Below, in pieces: positions 1 through 5,081 of a DNA stretch of 5,081 bases (its first letter is position 1; the number at the start of each line of letters is the position of its first letter). Below the pieces are notes generated by a model that did no database searches, had not been told where the DNA came from, and saw only the letters and a list, made by a program, of their open reading frames with translations. Position numbers and translations under genes: made by a program. Origin of the DNA: Moraxellaceae bacterium (GTDB taxonomy: Bacteria; Pseudomonadota; Gammaproteobacteria; Pseudomonadales; Moraxellaceae); NCBI GenBank assembly GCA_030684415.1, contig JAUXNL010000120.1:1-5081 (forward strand), given 5' to 3'.

Positions 1-2
1 AG

Positions 3-89
3 GCACCACTGGCCATTACGGCCACCGATGTCGAACAACACCTCGGCAGTCTGGCCAAGGACGAAGACCTGAGCCGCTATATCCTCTGA
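3..89 (+). CDS. hslU: HslU, ATPase subunit of the HslVU protease (C-terminal end only)
   Basis: Only the last 28 codons are present; the gene starts upstream of the window and ends at TGA 87-89. The visible tail reads A-P-L-A-I-T-A-T-D-V-E, then a short helix, then K-D-E-D-L-S-R-Y-I-L. The D-E-D-L-S-R-(Y/F)-I-L ending is the hallmark HslU C-terminus. In that family the tail inserts between HslV subunits and activates the peptidase. HslU is a cytoplasmic AAA+ unfoldase that feeds proteins to HslV; hslV should lie just upstream, outside the window. The following DUF971 gene is a common hslU neighbour. The call rests on a short but very characteristic tail; the ATPase domain cannot be checked here. 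Confidence 0.9.
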   Translation, partial: APLAITATDVEQHLGSLAKDEDLSRYIL

Positions 90-96
90 CGGATAA

Positions 97-126
97 CTGT
101 CGCCCCTTTATTTGCAGGGGCGGCAG
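97..126 (+). terminator. Hairpin after hslU, possible terminator without T tract
   Basis: Positions 97-106 (CTGTCGCCCC) pair with 117-126 (GGGGCGGCAG) in a 10-bp stem with one G-T wobble and a 10-base T-rich loop. It begins 7 bases after the hslU stop. No T run follows, so it is not a textbook intrinsic terminator. It may still end or weaken transcription, or protect the 3' end of the hslVU message. The core GCAGGGGCGG (114-123) recurs in the hairpin at 1548-1575. Confidence 0.45.
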
Positions 127-164
127 TGACGAGCGGCAGCAAAACCACCGGCTTGTACAGCCCC

Positions 165-169
165 AGGAA
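165..169 (+). promoter_or_regulatory. Ribosome binding site of the DUF971 gene
   Basis: AGGAA lies about 8-9 bases upstream of ATG 178. It is too close to the other ATG at 170, which opens a different and non-conserved frame. This supports 178 as the start. Confidence 0.6.
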
Positions 170-177
170 ATGACCCA

Positions 178-561
178 ATGCTTCCTCCCGCCCCCTCGGC
201 CCCTACCGAACTGCGCTACCACCGCGAACGCCGCGAGCTGCGGGTGTGCTTTGCCGAGGCTGAATACTGCCTTGAGGCCGAGTTCCTGCGGGTGCACTCG
301 CCCTCTGCCGAGGTTCAGGGGCATGGCGGAGTGGGTGGCGAGCTGCCACTGGGCAAAGCAGAGGTGACCATCACCGGCATCGAGCCGGTCGGCCACTACG
401 CGGTAAAGCTCACCTTCTCTGACGGTCACGACACCGGTCTTTACACCTGGGACTGGCTACGCCGCCTTGGCGAGCAGCACGAGGCGCTCTGGGCCATCTA
501 TCGGAAAGCCGCTGCCGCTGCCAGTGCGGCGGCGCCCGTGGTCCAGCGTTACCAGCCCTGA
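178..561 (+). CDS. DUF971 protein (gamma-butyrobetaine hydroxylase-like N-terminal domain)
   Basis: A 127-residue protein made almost entirely of one DUF971 domain. The family signature is clear: E-F-L-R-V-H-S-P-S-A-E-V-Q-G-H-G at about 35-50, I-E-P-V-G-H-Y-A-V at 68-76, then F-S-D-G-H-D-T-G-L-Y-T-W at 80-91 and a W-x-x-Y helix near 105-108. In eukaryotic gamma-butyrobetaine hydroxylases this domain precedes the oxygenase domain. Here it stands alone, as in many proteobacteria, so it should not be called a hydroxylase. The biochemical role of the stand-alone form is not settled as far as I know. The C-terminal end (from about 111) is alanine-rich and likely disordered. It follows hslU by 88 bases, a pairing also seen in Pseudomonas, and may be read from the hslVU transcript. 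Start chosen by the AGGAA at 165-169. No signal peptide or membrane segment is seen, so it is probably cytoplasmic. Confidence 0.92.
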   Translation: MLPPAPSAPTELRYHRERRELRVCFAEAEYCLEAEFLRVHSPSAEVQGHGGVGGELPLGKAEVTITGIEPVGHYAVKLTFSDGHDTGLYTWDWLRRLGEQHEALWAIYRKAAAAASAAAPVVQRYQP

Positions 562-619
562 GCCGCCGGAAAGTACAGGCGAATGCGCTCGTCCCGGCCG
601 ACACAATTACTGACGAGAG

Positions 620-658
620 GCGCCTGCCGTCGTCACAACAGGCGCTGTACAATGCGCC
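620..658 (+). promoter_or_regulatory. Candidate -10 element within overlapping inverted repeats
   Basis: TACAAT at 648-653 is a good -10 match for the gene at 761, although the -35 position (TGCCGT, 625-630, 17-base spacer) is poor. Two inverted repeats share one arm. GCGCCTG (620-626) matches CAGGCGC (639-645) across 12 bases. GGCGC (641-645) also matches GCGCC (654-658), enclosing the -10. This could be an operator or just GC-rich chance pairing. The rest of the 562-760 gap shows only a CTCGTC/GACGAG repeat (588-593, 612-617) and CCGGCCC twice (661-667, 672-678), with no gene. Confidence 0.3.
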
Positions 659-746
659 GCCCGGCCCTGGTCCGGCCCGGCACCCGCGTCACAACCCTGC
701 AATAGTCTTTTGCAAACAATGGGTTGCGACAAAATCTACGCAATGC

Positions 747-750
747 GGAG
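747..750 (+). promoter_or_regulatory. Ribosome binding site that sets the start at 761
   Basis: GGAG lies 10 bases upstream of ATG 761. The frame also stays open upstream from TTG 710, ATG 719 and ATG 743, but none of those has a comparable purine-rich site at the right distance. The 761 start is therefore preferred. Confidence 0.55.
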
Positions 751-760
751 ACCTACGCTC

Positions 761-1537
761 ATGAACGTTGCCGGCAATACGACGCGCACCCCGGAACTTG
801 TCTACACCCCCGAAGGCCAGCCGCTGCGTCGGGAAGACATCAAGACCCTCGCCGACCAGATGCGCTATGAACTCGGCCGTTATCGCGCCTGGCGCGGGCA
901 TTCCGATCCCGCCTTCCACGACCAGTTCGTCACCGTACAGAAATGGCAGGTCGAGCGCCTCAAGCGCACCCATGCCGACTTTCTGGTGGATGACCGCTAC
1001 AAAGCCATCACCCAGTTCTTTCTTTCGGAAATTTACGGCGGGCTCGACCTGAACGAACTGGCACGTGAAGTCGAACGCGCGCTGCCGATTGCCACCCGCC
1101 TGCTGCCGGACTCCGTCATGCGCACCTCTGCCGTCGCGCTGGAGCTCAACGCGCTGACCGGCGAGCTGGATGAGGGCATGGCCGCCATGCTCTTCGAGAC
1201 CATGGGCGTGACCGACATCACCGAGGCCGCCCTGATCGAGGCCTACCGCCGCTGCAACAACCAAGAAGAGCGCTACCGCCAGCTCGACCTGCTCGCCGAG
1301 CTGGGCGCCGGGCTCGACCGCTATGTGCGTTCGCGCGTGATTTACGCCACGTTCAAGATTGCGCACCGCCCGGCACAGATGGCCGGCCTCGGCGGGCTTT
1401 ATGGCTTCCTTGGCCGTGGTTTTGAAGTCATGCGCCCGATGGGCTCGGCGGCTGACTTCCTGAGCGTGTTTGTCGGCAAGGAACGCGCGATTGTCGATGC
1501 CATTTTTGACGGCAAACCAGACCCGTTTGCCACCTGA
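761..1537 (+). CDS. Conserved protein of unknown function, FFLEELY-motif-like
   Basis: A 258-residue, mostly helical protein with no signal peptide and no clear membrane segment. Residues 86-92 read F-F-L-S-E-I-Y followed by G-G. This resembles the F-F-L-E-E-L-Y-G motif that names a family of uncharacterised gammaproteobacterial proteins; the assignment is from memory. Other probable conserved blocks are F-x-D-Q-F-V-T-V-Q-K-W-Q (53-63), V-A-L-E-L-N-x-L-T (125-133) and a glycine-rich C-terminal part, G-L-G-G-L-Y-G-F-L-G-R-G-F-E-V-M (209-224). It lies directly upstream of ubiE, as I recall a hypothetical gene does in Pseudomonas, but a hairpin and a likely new promoter separate them, so co-transcription is uncertain. 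No catalytic motif is recognised. The position hints at a link to quinone or lipid metabolism, which is inference only. Start chosen by GGAG at 747-750. Confidence 0.8.
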   Translation: MNVAGNTTRTPELVYTPEGQPLRREDIKTLADQMRYELGRYRAWRGHSDPAFHDQFVTVQKWQVERLKRTHADFLVDDRYKAITQFFLSEIYGGLDLNELAREVERALPIATRLLPDSVMRTSAVALELNALTGELDEGMAAMLFETMGVTDITEAALIEAYRRCNNQEERYRQLDLLAELGAGLDRYVRSRVIYATFKIAHRPAQMAGLGGLYGFLGRGFEVMRPMGSAADFLSVFVGKERAIVDAIFDGKPDPFAT

Positions 1538-1547
1538 TCCGACACTG

Positions 1548-1575
1548 AGCAGGGGCGGACCTCACCGCCCCTGCT
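1548..1575 (+). terminator. Strong 11-bp hairpin between the hypothetical gene and ubiE
   Basis: AGCAGGGGCGG (1548-1558) pairs perfectly with CCGCCCCTGCT (1565-1575) around a 6-base loop, beginning 10 bases after the upstream stop codon. The stem is long and GC-rich enough to act as a terminator or mRNA-end stabiliser, but no T tract follows. It is symmetric, so it would also fold in a transcript of the other strand. It shares GCAGGGGCGG with the hairpin after hslU. Confidence 0.6.
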
Positions 1576-1605
1576 GATCCCGCGCAAGCGCGCGGCGTTT
1601 GCGGC

Positions 1606-1634
1606 TTGCACGACCTGCGGGCCGGGCCGACAAT
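1606..1634 (+). promoter_or_regulatory. Probable sigma70-type promoter for ubiE-ubiJ-ubiB
   Basis: TTGCAC (1606-1611) and GACAAT (1629-1634) are separated by exactly 17 bases. This predicts transcription starting near 1641, about 20 bases before the ubiE ATG. It lies just downstream of the 1548-1575 hairpin, where a fresh promoter would be expected. The match to consensus is fair, not perfect. Confidence 0.45.
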
Positions 1635-1661
1635 GCCGGTCCCGCTGTTGAAGCCGCGATC

Positions 1662-2456
1662 ATGTCCGATTCCAAACTGCCCCCCGTCACGCCCTCCGCT
1701 GCTGGTGCTCCCGCGCCCGGCACCACGCATTTCGGTTACCAGACCGTGCCGGCGGCGGAAAAAGCCAAAAAGGTCGCCGAGGTTTTTCATTCCGTGGCCG
1801 CTCGCTACGACCTCATGAATGACCTCATGTCGTTCGGCGTACACCGGCTCTGGAAGCGTTACACCATCGAAATGGCCGGCGTGCGGCCCGGGCAGCAGGT
1901 GCTCGACATCGCTGGCGGCACCGGTGATCTGGCAAAAGCCTTCAGCAAACGTGTCGGCGCCTCTGGTCACGTGATTCTTTCTGACATCAATGCCTCCATG
2001 CTCGGCGTCGGCCGCGACCGCCTCATTGACGACGGCCTGATGCAAAATCTCGATTTCGTGCAAGCCAATGCCGAATGTCTGCCTTTCGCCGACAACAGTT
2101 TCGATTTGCTCACCATTTCCTTTGGCCTGCGCAATGTCACCGACAAAGACAAAGCGCTGCGCTCGATGTATCGCGTGCTGCGGCCGGGCGGACGGTTATT
2201 GGTGCTGGAATTTTCCAAGCCGGTGATCGAGCCTTTGTCAAAAGCCTATGACGCCTATTCGTTCAGCGTGCTGCCAGCGCTCGGCCAGCTCGTCACACAA
2301 GACGCCGAAAGCTATCGCTATCTTGCCGAATCCATCCGTATGCACCCGGATCAGGACACGCTGAAAAGCATGATGGACAGCGCCGGGTTCGAGCGCACCG
2401 ACTACCACAATCTCACCGGCGGCATTGTCGCCCTGCATCGTGGATTCAAGCTGTGA
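1662..2456 (+). CDS. ubiE: UbiE, ubiquinone/menaquinone C-methyltransferase
   Basis: A 264-residue SAM-dependent class I methyltransferase. In ubiquinone synthesis UbiE methylates the benzoquinol ring of 2-methoxy-6-polyprenyl-1,4-benzoquinol. In organisms with menaquinone it also methylates demethylmenaquinol. Family marks in order: T-T-H-F-G-Y at 21-26, V-F-x-S-V-A-x-R-Y-D-L-M-N-D-L-M-S-F-G at 41-59, H-R-L-W-K-R at 61-66, the SAM-binding loop D-I-A-G-G-T-G-D-L-A at 82-91, the acidic D108 after strand 2, F-G-L-R-N-V-T-D at 154-161, L-R-P-G-G-R-L-L-V-L-E-F-S-K-P at 173-187, and E-S-I-R-M-H-P-D-Q at 223-231. It is about 13 residues longer than the E. coli enzyme as I recall it; the excess is a Pro/Ala-rich N-terminal leader (about 1-20). 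The open frame extends upstream to 1599, but that stretch overlaps the promoter and is not UbiE-like. The ribosome site before ATG 1662 is weak. The stop overlaps the ubiJ start. Confidence 0.97.
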   Translation: MSDSKLPPVTPSAAGAPAPGTTHFGYQTVPAAEKAKKVAEVFHSVAARYDLMNDLMSFGVHRLWKRYTIEMAGVRPGQQVLDIAGGTGDLAKAFSKRVGASGHVILSDINASMLGVGRDRLIDDGLMQNLDFVQANAECLPFADNSFDLLTISFGLRNVTDKDKALRSMYRVLRPGGRLLVLEFSKPVIEPLSKAYDAYSFSVLPALGQLVTQDAESYRYLAESIRMHPDQDTLKSMMDSAGFERTDYHNLTGGIVALHRGFKL

Positions 2457-3088
2457 GCACACTGCCCCAGGTGCTGGCGCTGAAAGCGCTAGAAGGACTG
2501 ATACGCCAGGCATTGGCACTCGACCCGGCCACACAGGCACGTCTGGCGGCTTATGCCGGCAAGCGTCTTTTCGTGGAAACACAGGCGCCGCATCTCGGTC
2601 TTTATGTGTGGCTGGAGAGCGATGGCGTTTCTCTGCGCACAGAGGCCGACCGTCACCCACACGCCACCATTGAAGCCCCCAGTTTCGATCTGCTGAAAAT
2701 GGCGCTGTCCAACGACGCACAATTCATTGGCGGCCCAGTGAAGGTACAGGGGGATGTGATGCTCGTGCAGGAACTCCATGCCTTGGCGCGAGACCTGGAT
2801 ATCGACTGGGAAACCGGCCTCGCCCGCCTGCTCGGTAATACCGTGTCGTATCCGGTATCTCGCGGGCTGCGCGGCCTGTTCGGTTTTGCCGAGCGCACGG
2901 CAAAGGTTTTCCTGCGCAACACGGGCGACTATTTACGCGAAGAAAAAGAGCTGGTGCCCGTGCGCTGGGAAGTCGAGGAATACATCACCGACAACCAAGA
3001 CCTGCGTGTCGATGTCGAGCGCATAGAGGCGCGTCTGACCCGCCTGAAGAAGCGCATGGACAAACTCGAAGCCGGTGACCCCTCATGA
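2453..3088 (+). CDS. ubiJ: UbiJ, SCP2-domain accessory factor of ubiquinone biosynthesis
   Basis: A 211-residue protein placed between ubiE and ubiB, as in many Gammaproteobacteria. UbiJ makes no ring modification itself. Its SCP2 lipid-binding domain, working with UbiK, helps organise the soluble Ubi complex and its hydrophobic intermediates. The SCP2 region covers about 10-130 and includes I-G-G-P-V-K-V-Q-G-D-V-M-L-V-Q-E-L at 92-108 and D-I-D-W-E-T-G-L-A-R-L-L-G at 116-128. The G-D usually found at the end of this block is G-N here (128-129). The C-terminal part (about 165-207) is charged and heptad-like (V-E-R-I-E-A-R-L-T-R-L-K-K-R-M-D-K-L-E), consistent with a coiled coil. The start is GTG 2453, which overlaps the ubiE TGA by 4 bases; only a weak TGGA precedes it, so translation is probably coupled to ubiE. 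E. coli UbiJ is of similar length. Confidence 0.93.
   Translation: MSTLPQVLALKALEGLIRQALALDPATQARLAAYAGKRLFVETQAPHLGLYVWLESDGVSLRTEADRHPHATIEAPSFDLLKMALSNDAQFIGGPVKVQGDVMLVQELHALARDLDIDWETGLARLLGNTVSYPVSRGLRGLFGFAERTAKVFLRNTGDYLREEKELVPVRWEVEEYITDNQDLRVDVERIEARLTRLKKRMDKLEAGDPS
3072..3076 (+). promoter_or_regulatory. Ribosome binding site of ubiB inside the end of ubiJ
   Basis: GGTGA lies 8 bases upstream of ATG 3085, within the last ubiJ codons. It supports 3085 over the adjacent in-frame ATG at 3088. The 3085 ATG overlaps the ubiJ TGA as ATGA. Confidence 0.55.
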
Positions 3089-4737
3089 TGCTGGTGCATT
3101 TGCCACGTCTGCTGGCCATCTGGACCGTCATCGCGCGCTATCGCCTGGACACCTTGCTGCCCCCGCCACCCGGCCTGCGCGGGCATGTGCTGCTGGCGCT
3201 GATCCGGTTGCATCCGCTGTGGTGGGTGGCCGGCGCTCGTGCGCGTCATCCGGCGCGTCTGCGTCAGGCATTCGAAGAACTGGGCCCGCTGTTCATCAAG
3301 CTGGGCCAATTACTGTCGACACGGCGCGACCTGTTGCCCGCCGTGATCCTCGACGAACTGGAAAAGCTTCAGGATCAGGTGCCACCGTTCCCGTCCCGCA
3401 TCGCGATCAGTCTGGTGGAAACCGAACTGCGCGCGCCGCTGGGCGAAAAATTCTCGCGCTTTGACGAAGTGCCGCTGGCCGCCGCCTCCATTGCACAGGT
3501 ACATACGGCCGCCTTGCCGGATGGCCGCGAAGTCGTGGTGAAAATCCTGCGCCCCGGCGTTGCCGCGCAAATCCGTCAGGACATGGCACTGCTGCGCGAC
3601 CTCACCGCCTGGCTTGAGGCGCGCTTTCCGGATCTGGCACAGTTTCATCCGCACCGCATCGCGCGTGATTACGAACAGACCCTGCTGGATGAAACCGACC
3701 TGCTGCGCGAAGCCGCCAATACGCGGCAAATGCGCCAGAACTTCCTGAATTCTCCGCTGCTCTATGTGCCGGAAATCCATGACGACTGGTGCACGGCACA
3801 GGTGATGGTGGCCGAACGCATTTATGGCGTTCCGGTGGATGACCATGCCAGCTTCGAGCGCCTGGGCATCAATCGTCAGCAGCTTGCCGAAACCGGCTTC
3901 ACGATATTTTTCACGCAATTGCTGCGGCACAATTTTTTCCATGCCGACATGCATCCGGGCAATGTGTTCGTGGAAACACCGCGCGCAGAAACAAGCGCGG
4001 CAAGCGGCAAGCCGGCGCGCTATATCGCGCTCGACATCGCCATCGTCGGCCAGCTCGCACGCGAAGACCAACTCACGGTGGCCCGTCTCGCACTGGCCCT
4101 CATCCAGCGCGATTACGCAGAAATCATTCGCACGGCCCATCGCTCCGGCTGGCTGCCGCCCGGTGCCAATCTCAACCAGCTCGCCGGCGAAGTGCAGCGG
4201 ATTGCCGCACCGGTACTGGAAAAGCCGATTGACCAGATCCAGTTCGGCCCGACGCTGCTGGCGCTGCTCGACATGGCGCGCACGCACCATCTGGAAATCC
4301 CCGTGCAACTGGTGCTGCTGATCAAGACGCTGGTGCATGTGGAAGGCCTTGGCCGCAGCCTGTATCCGGCGCTCGACATCTGGGCGCTGGGCCGGCCGTT
4401 GCTGACGCAATGGCTGAACGAGCAAATCGGCCCGGCCGCCCTCATCAAGCGCATGAGCGAACAGGCGCCGGCGCTCATCACCGGGCTGCCGGATTTGCCC
4501 GACCTGGTGCTGGATGCGCTGACGCAGATGCGCCAGACCGGGCAATGGCAGGAGCGGCAGTCGCGCGAGCTGCAAGCCTTGCGACAGCAACTGCACACCT
4601 CCCGCCGCCATGATTTTCTGGCGTTGGCCGGCATCGGTGGGGGCATTGCGGCCGCGGTCTGGCTCACCGGGACGCTGGCCGTGCTGGGCGGCATTGCCGC
4701 CGCCGGCACCCTGCTCTGGCGCGTGAGCAATGCCTGA
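3085..4737 (+). CDS. ubiB: UbiB, atypical kinase/ATPase of ubiquinone biosynthesis
   Basis: A 550-residue member of the UbiB/ADCK/COQ8 family, close to E. coli UbiB in length (about 546). UbiB is membrane-anchored and needed for ubiquinone synthesis; its ATPase activity is thought to help extract or move lipid intermediates. Motifs seen: the family K-x-G-Q (F-I-K-L-G-Q at 70-75), the alanine-rich nucleotide loop A-A-A-S-I-A-Q-V-H at 132-140, the ATP lysine K153 in V-V-V-K-I-L-R-P-G, E-T-D-L-L-R-E-A-A-N at 203-212, and the catalytic-loop block H-A-D-M-H-P-G-N at 286-293 with D288 and N293. The metal-binding Asp is D317, but the motif reads D-I-A rather than D-F-G or D-C-G (codons at 4033-4041). 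A slightly long Ala/Ser-rich linker (about 297-311) precedes it. Residues 511-546 are hydrophobic and Gly/Ala-rich, matching the usual C-terminal membrane anchor. The start overlaps the ubiJ stop by 4 bases, indicating coupled expression. Confidence 0.96.
   Translation: MMLVHLPRLLAIWTVIARYRLDTLLPPPPGLRGHVLLALIRLHPLWWVAGARARHPARLRQAFEELGPLFIKLGQLLSTRRDLLPAVILDELEKLQDQVPPFPSRIAISLVETELRAPLGEKFSRFDEVPLAAASIAQVHTAALPDGREVVVKILRPGVAAQIRQDMALLRDLTAWLEARFPDLAQFHPHRIARDYEQTLLDETDLLREAANTRQMRQNFLNSPLLYVPEIHDDWCTAQVMVAERIYGVPVDDHASFERLGINRQQLAETGFTIFFTQLLRHNFFHADMHPGNVFVETPRAETSAASGKPARYIALDIAIVGQLAREDQLTVARLALALIQRDYAEIIRTAHRSGWLPPGANLNQLAGEVQRIAAPVLEKPIDQIQFGPTLLALLDMARTHHLEIPVQLVLLIKTLVHVEGLGRSLYPALDIWALGRPLLTQWLNEQIGPAALIKRMSEQAPALITGLPDLPDLVLDALTQMRQTGQWQERQSRELQALRQQLHTSRRHDFLALAGIGGGIAAAVWLTGTLAVLGGIAAAGTLLWRVSNA
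4690..4734 (+). repeat. Inverted repeat at the 3' end of ubiB
   Basis: GGCATTGC (4690-4697) and GCAATGCC (4727-4734) are exact reverse complements 29 bases apart and end at the ubiB stop codon. An inner CGCC/GGCG pair (4698-4701, 4718-4721) could extend the fold with a 5-base bulge. It lies in coding sequence for the membrane anchor and has no T tract, so it may be chance or a weak 3'-end structure before hisI. Confidence 0.25.
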
Positions 4738-4788
4738 GACTCGGGTATCCTCACGGCCATTCACACCATCGCTGGAAATGGCAACCAC

Positions 4789-5081
4789 ATGAACTGGCTG
4801 GACGACGTGCGCTGGGACGAAAACGGGCTGATTCCCGCCATCGCACAGGATTGGCAGACCGGCCGCGTGCTCATGCTGGCCTGGATGAACCGCGAGGCGC
4901 TGAACCTCACGGCCGCTGAGGGCCGCGGTATCTACTGGTCACGCTCGCGCGGCAAGCTCTGGCGCAAGGGCGAAGAGTCCGGCCATGTACAGAAACTGCA
5001 CGAACTGCGTCTCGACTGCGACGAGGATGTGGTCATTCTCAAAGTCGAGCAGATAGGCGGAATTGCCTGCCACACCGGGCG
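4789..5081 (+). CDS. hisI: HisI, phosphoribosyl-AMP cyclohydrolase (3' end outside window)
   Basis: The first 97 codons and two bases of the next are present; the frame is open to the window end, so the gene is cut by the window and not broken. HisI opens the purine ring of phosphoribosyl-AMP, the third step of histidine synthesis, in the cytoplasm. Motifs: V-L-M-L-A-W-M-N-R-E-A-L at 27-38, Y-W-S-R-S-R-G-K-L-W-R-K-G-E-x-S-G-H at 49-66, the metal-binding D-C-D-E-D at 76-80 (C77 is a likely zinc ligand), and G-G-I-A-C-H-T-G at 90-97 with C94, the second zinc cysteine. The third cysteine, in the usual S-C-F, would come just beyond the edge. GGAA at 4774-4777 lies 11 bases before the ATG. The gene starts 51 bases after ubiB and may be co-transcribed with it. 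Whether it is monofunctional or a HisIE fusion cannot be seen here; a separate hisE downstream would match the Pseudomonas order. Confidence 0.95.
   Translation, partial: MNWLDDVRWDENGLIPAIAQDWQTGRVLMLAWMNREALNLTAAEGRGIYWSRSRGKLWRKGEESGHVQKLHELRLDCDEDVVILKVEQIGGIACHTG

Noticed and set aside
170..367. ATG at 170 as an alternative small gene
   Set aside because: It is in a different frame from the DUF971 domain and sits immediately after the AGGAA site, too close to be used.
16..429. Minus-strand open frame across the hslU end and the DUF971 gene
   Set aside because: It is antisense to two recognised coding regions and has no motif support.
661..680. CCGGCCC repeated 11 bases apart
   Set aside because: It is short, simple and GC-rich, with no further copies in the gap, so there is no basis for calling a functional repeat.
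710..760. N-terminal extension of the hypothetical protein from TTG 710
   Set aside because: The added 17 residues look unlike a protein start, and the only good ribosome site (747-750) serves ATG 761.
689..1366. A 225-residue minus-strand open frame opposite the hypothetical gene
   Set aside because: The + strand frame has a ribosome site, continues cleanly to 1537 and carries the F-F-L-S-E-I-Y motif. The antisense product shows nothing recognisable.
1581..1590. CGC-GCAA-GCG mini-hairpin with a GNRA-type loop
   Set aside because: The stem is only 3 bp in very GC-rich sequence, so it is likely chance.
1428..2063. Minus-strand open frame spanning the ubiE promoter and 5' half of ubiE
   Set aside because: It covers a hairpin, a promoter and conserved UbiE coding sequence, and its translation has no family features.
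4724..4751. Possible hisI promoter (TGAGCA, 16 bases, TATCCT)
   Set aside because: Both boxes match consensus poorly and the upstream one lies within ubiB. Read-through from ubiB explains hisI expression as well.
3310..4788. A 492-residue open frame on the minus strand opposite ubiB
   Set aside because: It lies wholly antisense to a clear UbiB. Long antisense frames are common in GC-rich genes, and its Arg/Gln/Gly-rich translation shows no known motif.

Overview
The window is GC-rich, densely coding chromosomal DNA with every gene on the + strand. The protein set and gene order (hslU, a DUF971 gene, a conserved hypothetical gene, ubiE, ubiJ, ubiB, hisI) point to a gammaproteobacterium. From memory, this resembles the Pseudomonas hslVU to ubiEJB to hisI neighbourhood, but without the polyhydroxyalkanoate (pha) genes that lie between the DUF971 gene and the hypothetical gene there. 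The sequence alone does not fix the genus. A UbiJ-type accessory factor fits Gammaproteobacteria best.

Layout. Positions 1-89 hold the last residues of HslU, the ATPase of the HslVU protease. A hairpin without a T tract follows, then a small DUF971 protein (178-561). A 199-base gap (562-760) holds a candidate -10 element set in overlapping inverted repeats. Next is a 258-residue protein of unknown function (761-1537) that resembles the so-called FFLEELY-motif proteins. A strong 11-bp hairpin follows it, then a plausible sigma70-type promoter and the tightly packed ubiE-ubiJ-ubiB cluster (1662-4737). The start of hisI (4789 to the window end) runs off the edge.

Function. UbiE is the C-methyltransferase of ubiquinone (and menaquinone) synthesis. 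UbiJ is the SCP2-domain accessory factor that helps hold the lipid intermediates in the Ubi complex. UbiB is the membrane-anchored atypical kinase/ATPase needed for ubiquinone synthesis. The ubiE/ubiJ and ubiJ/ubiB junctions each overlap by 4 bases, so the three genes are probably co-transcribed and translationally coupled. HisI starts a histidine-biosynthesis segment.

This is mostly conserved housekeeping DNA. I saw no mobile element, CRISPR array, tRNA or rRNA, and no convincing new multi-gene system. The most unusual points are: UbiB reads D-I-A where its family has D-F-G or D-C-G; two post-stop hairpins share a GCAGGGGCGG core; and an uncharacterised protein sits directly upstream of the ubiquinone genes.
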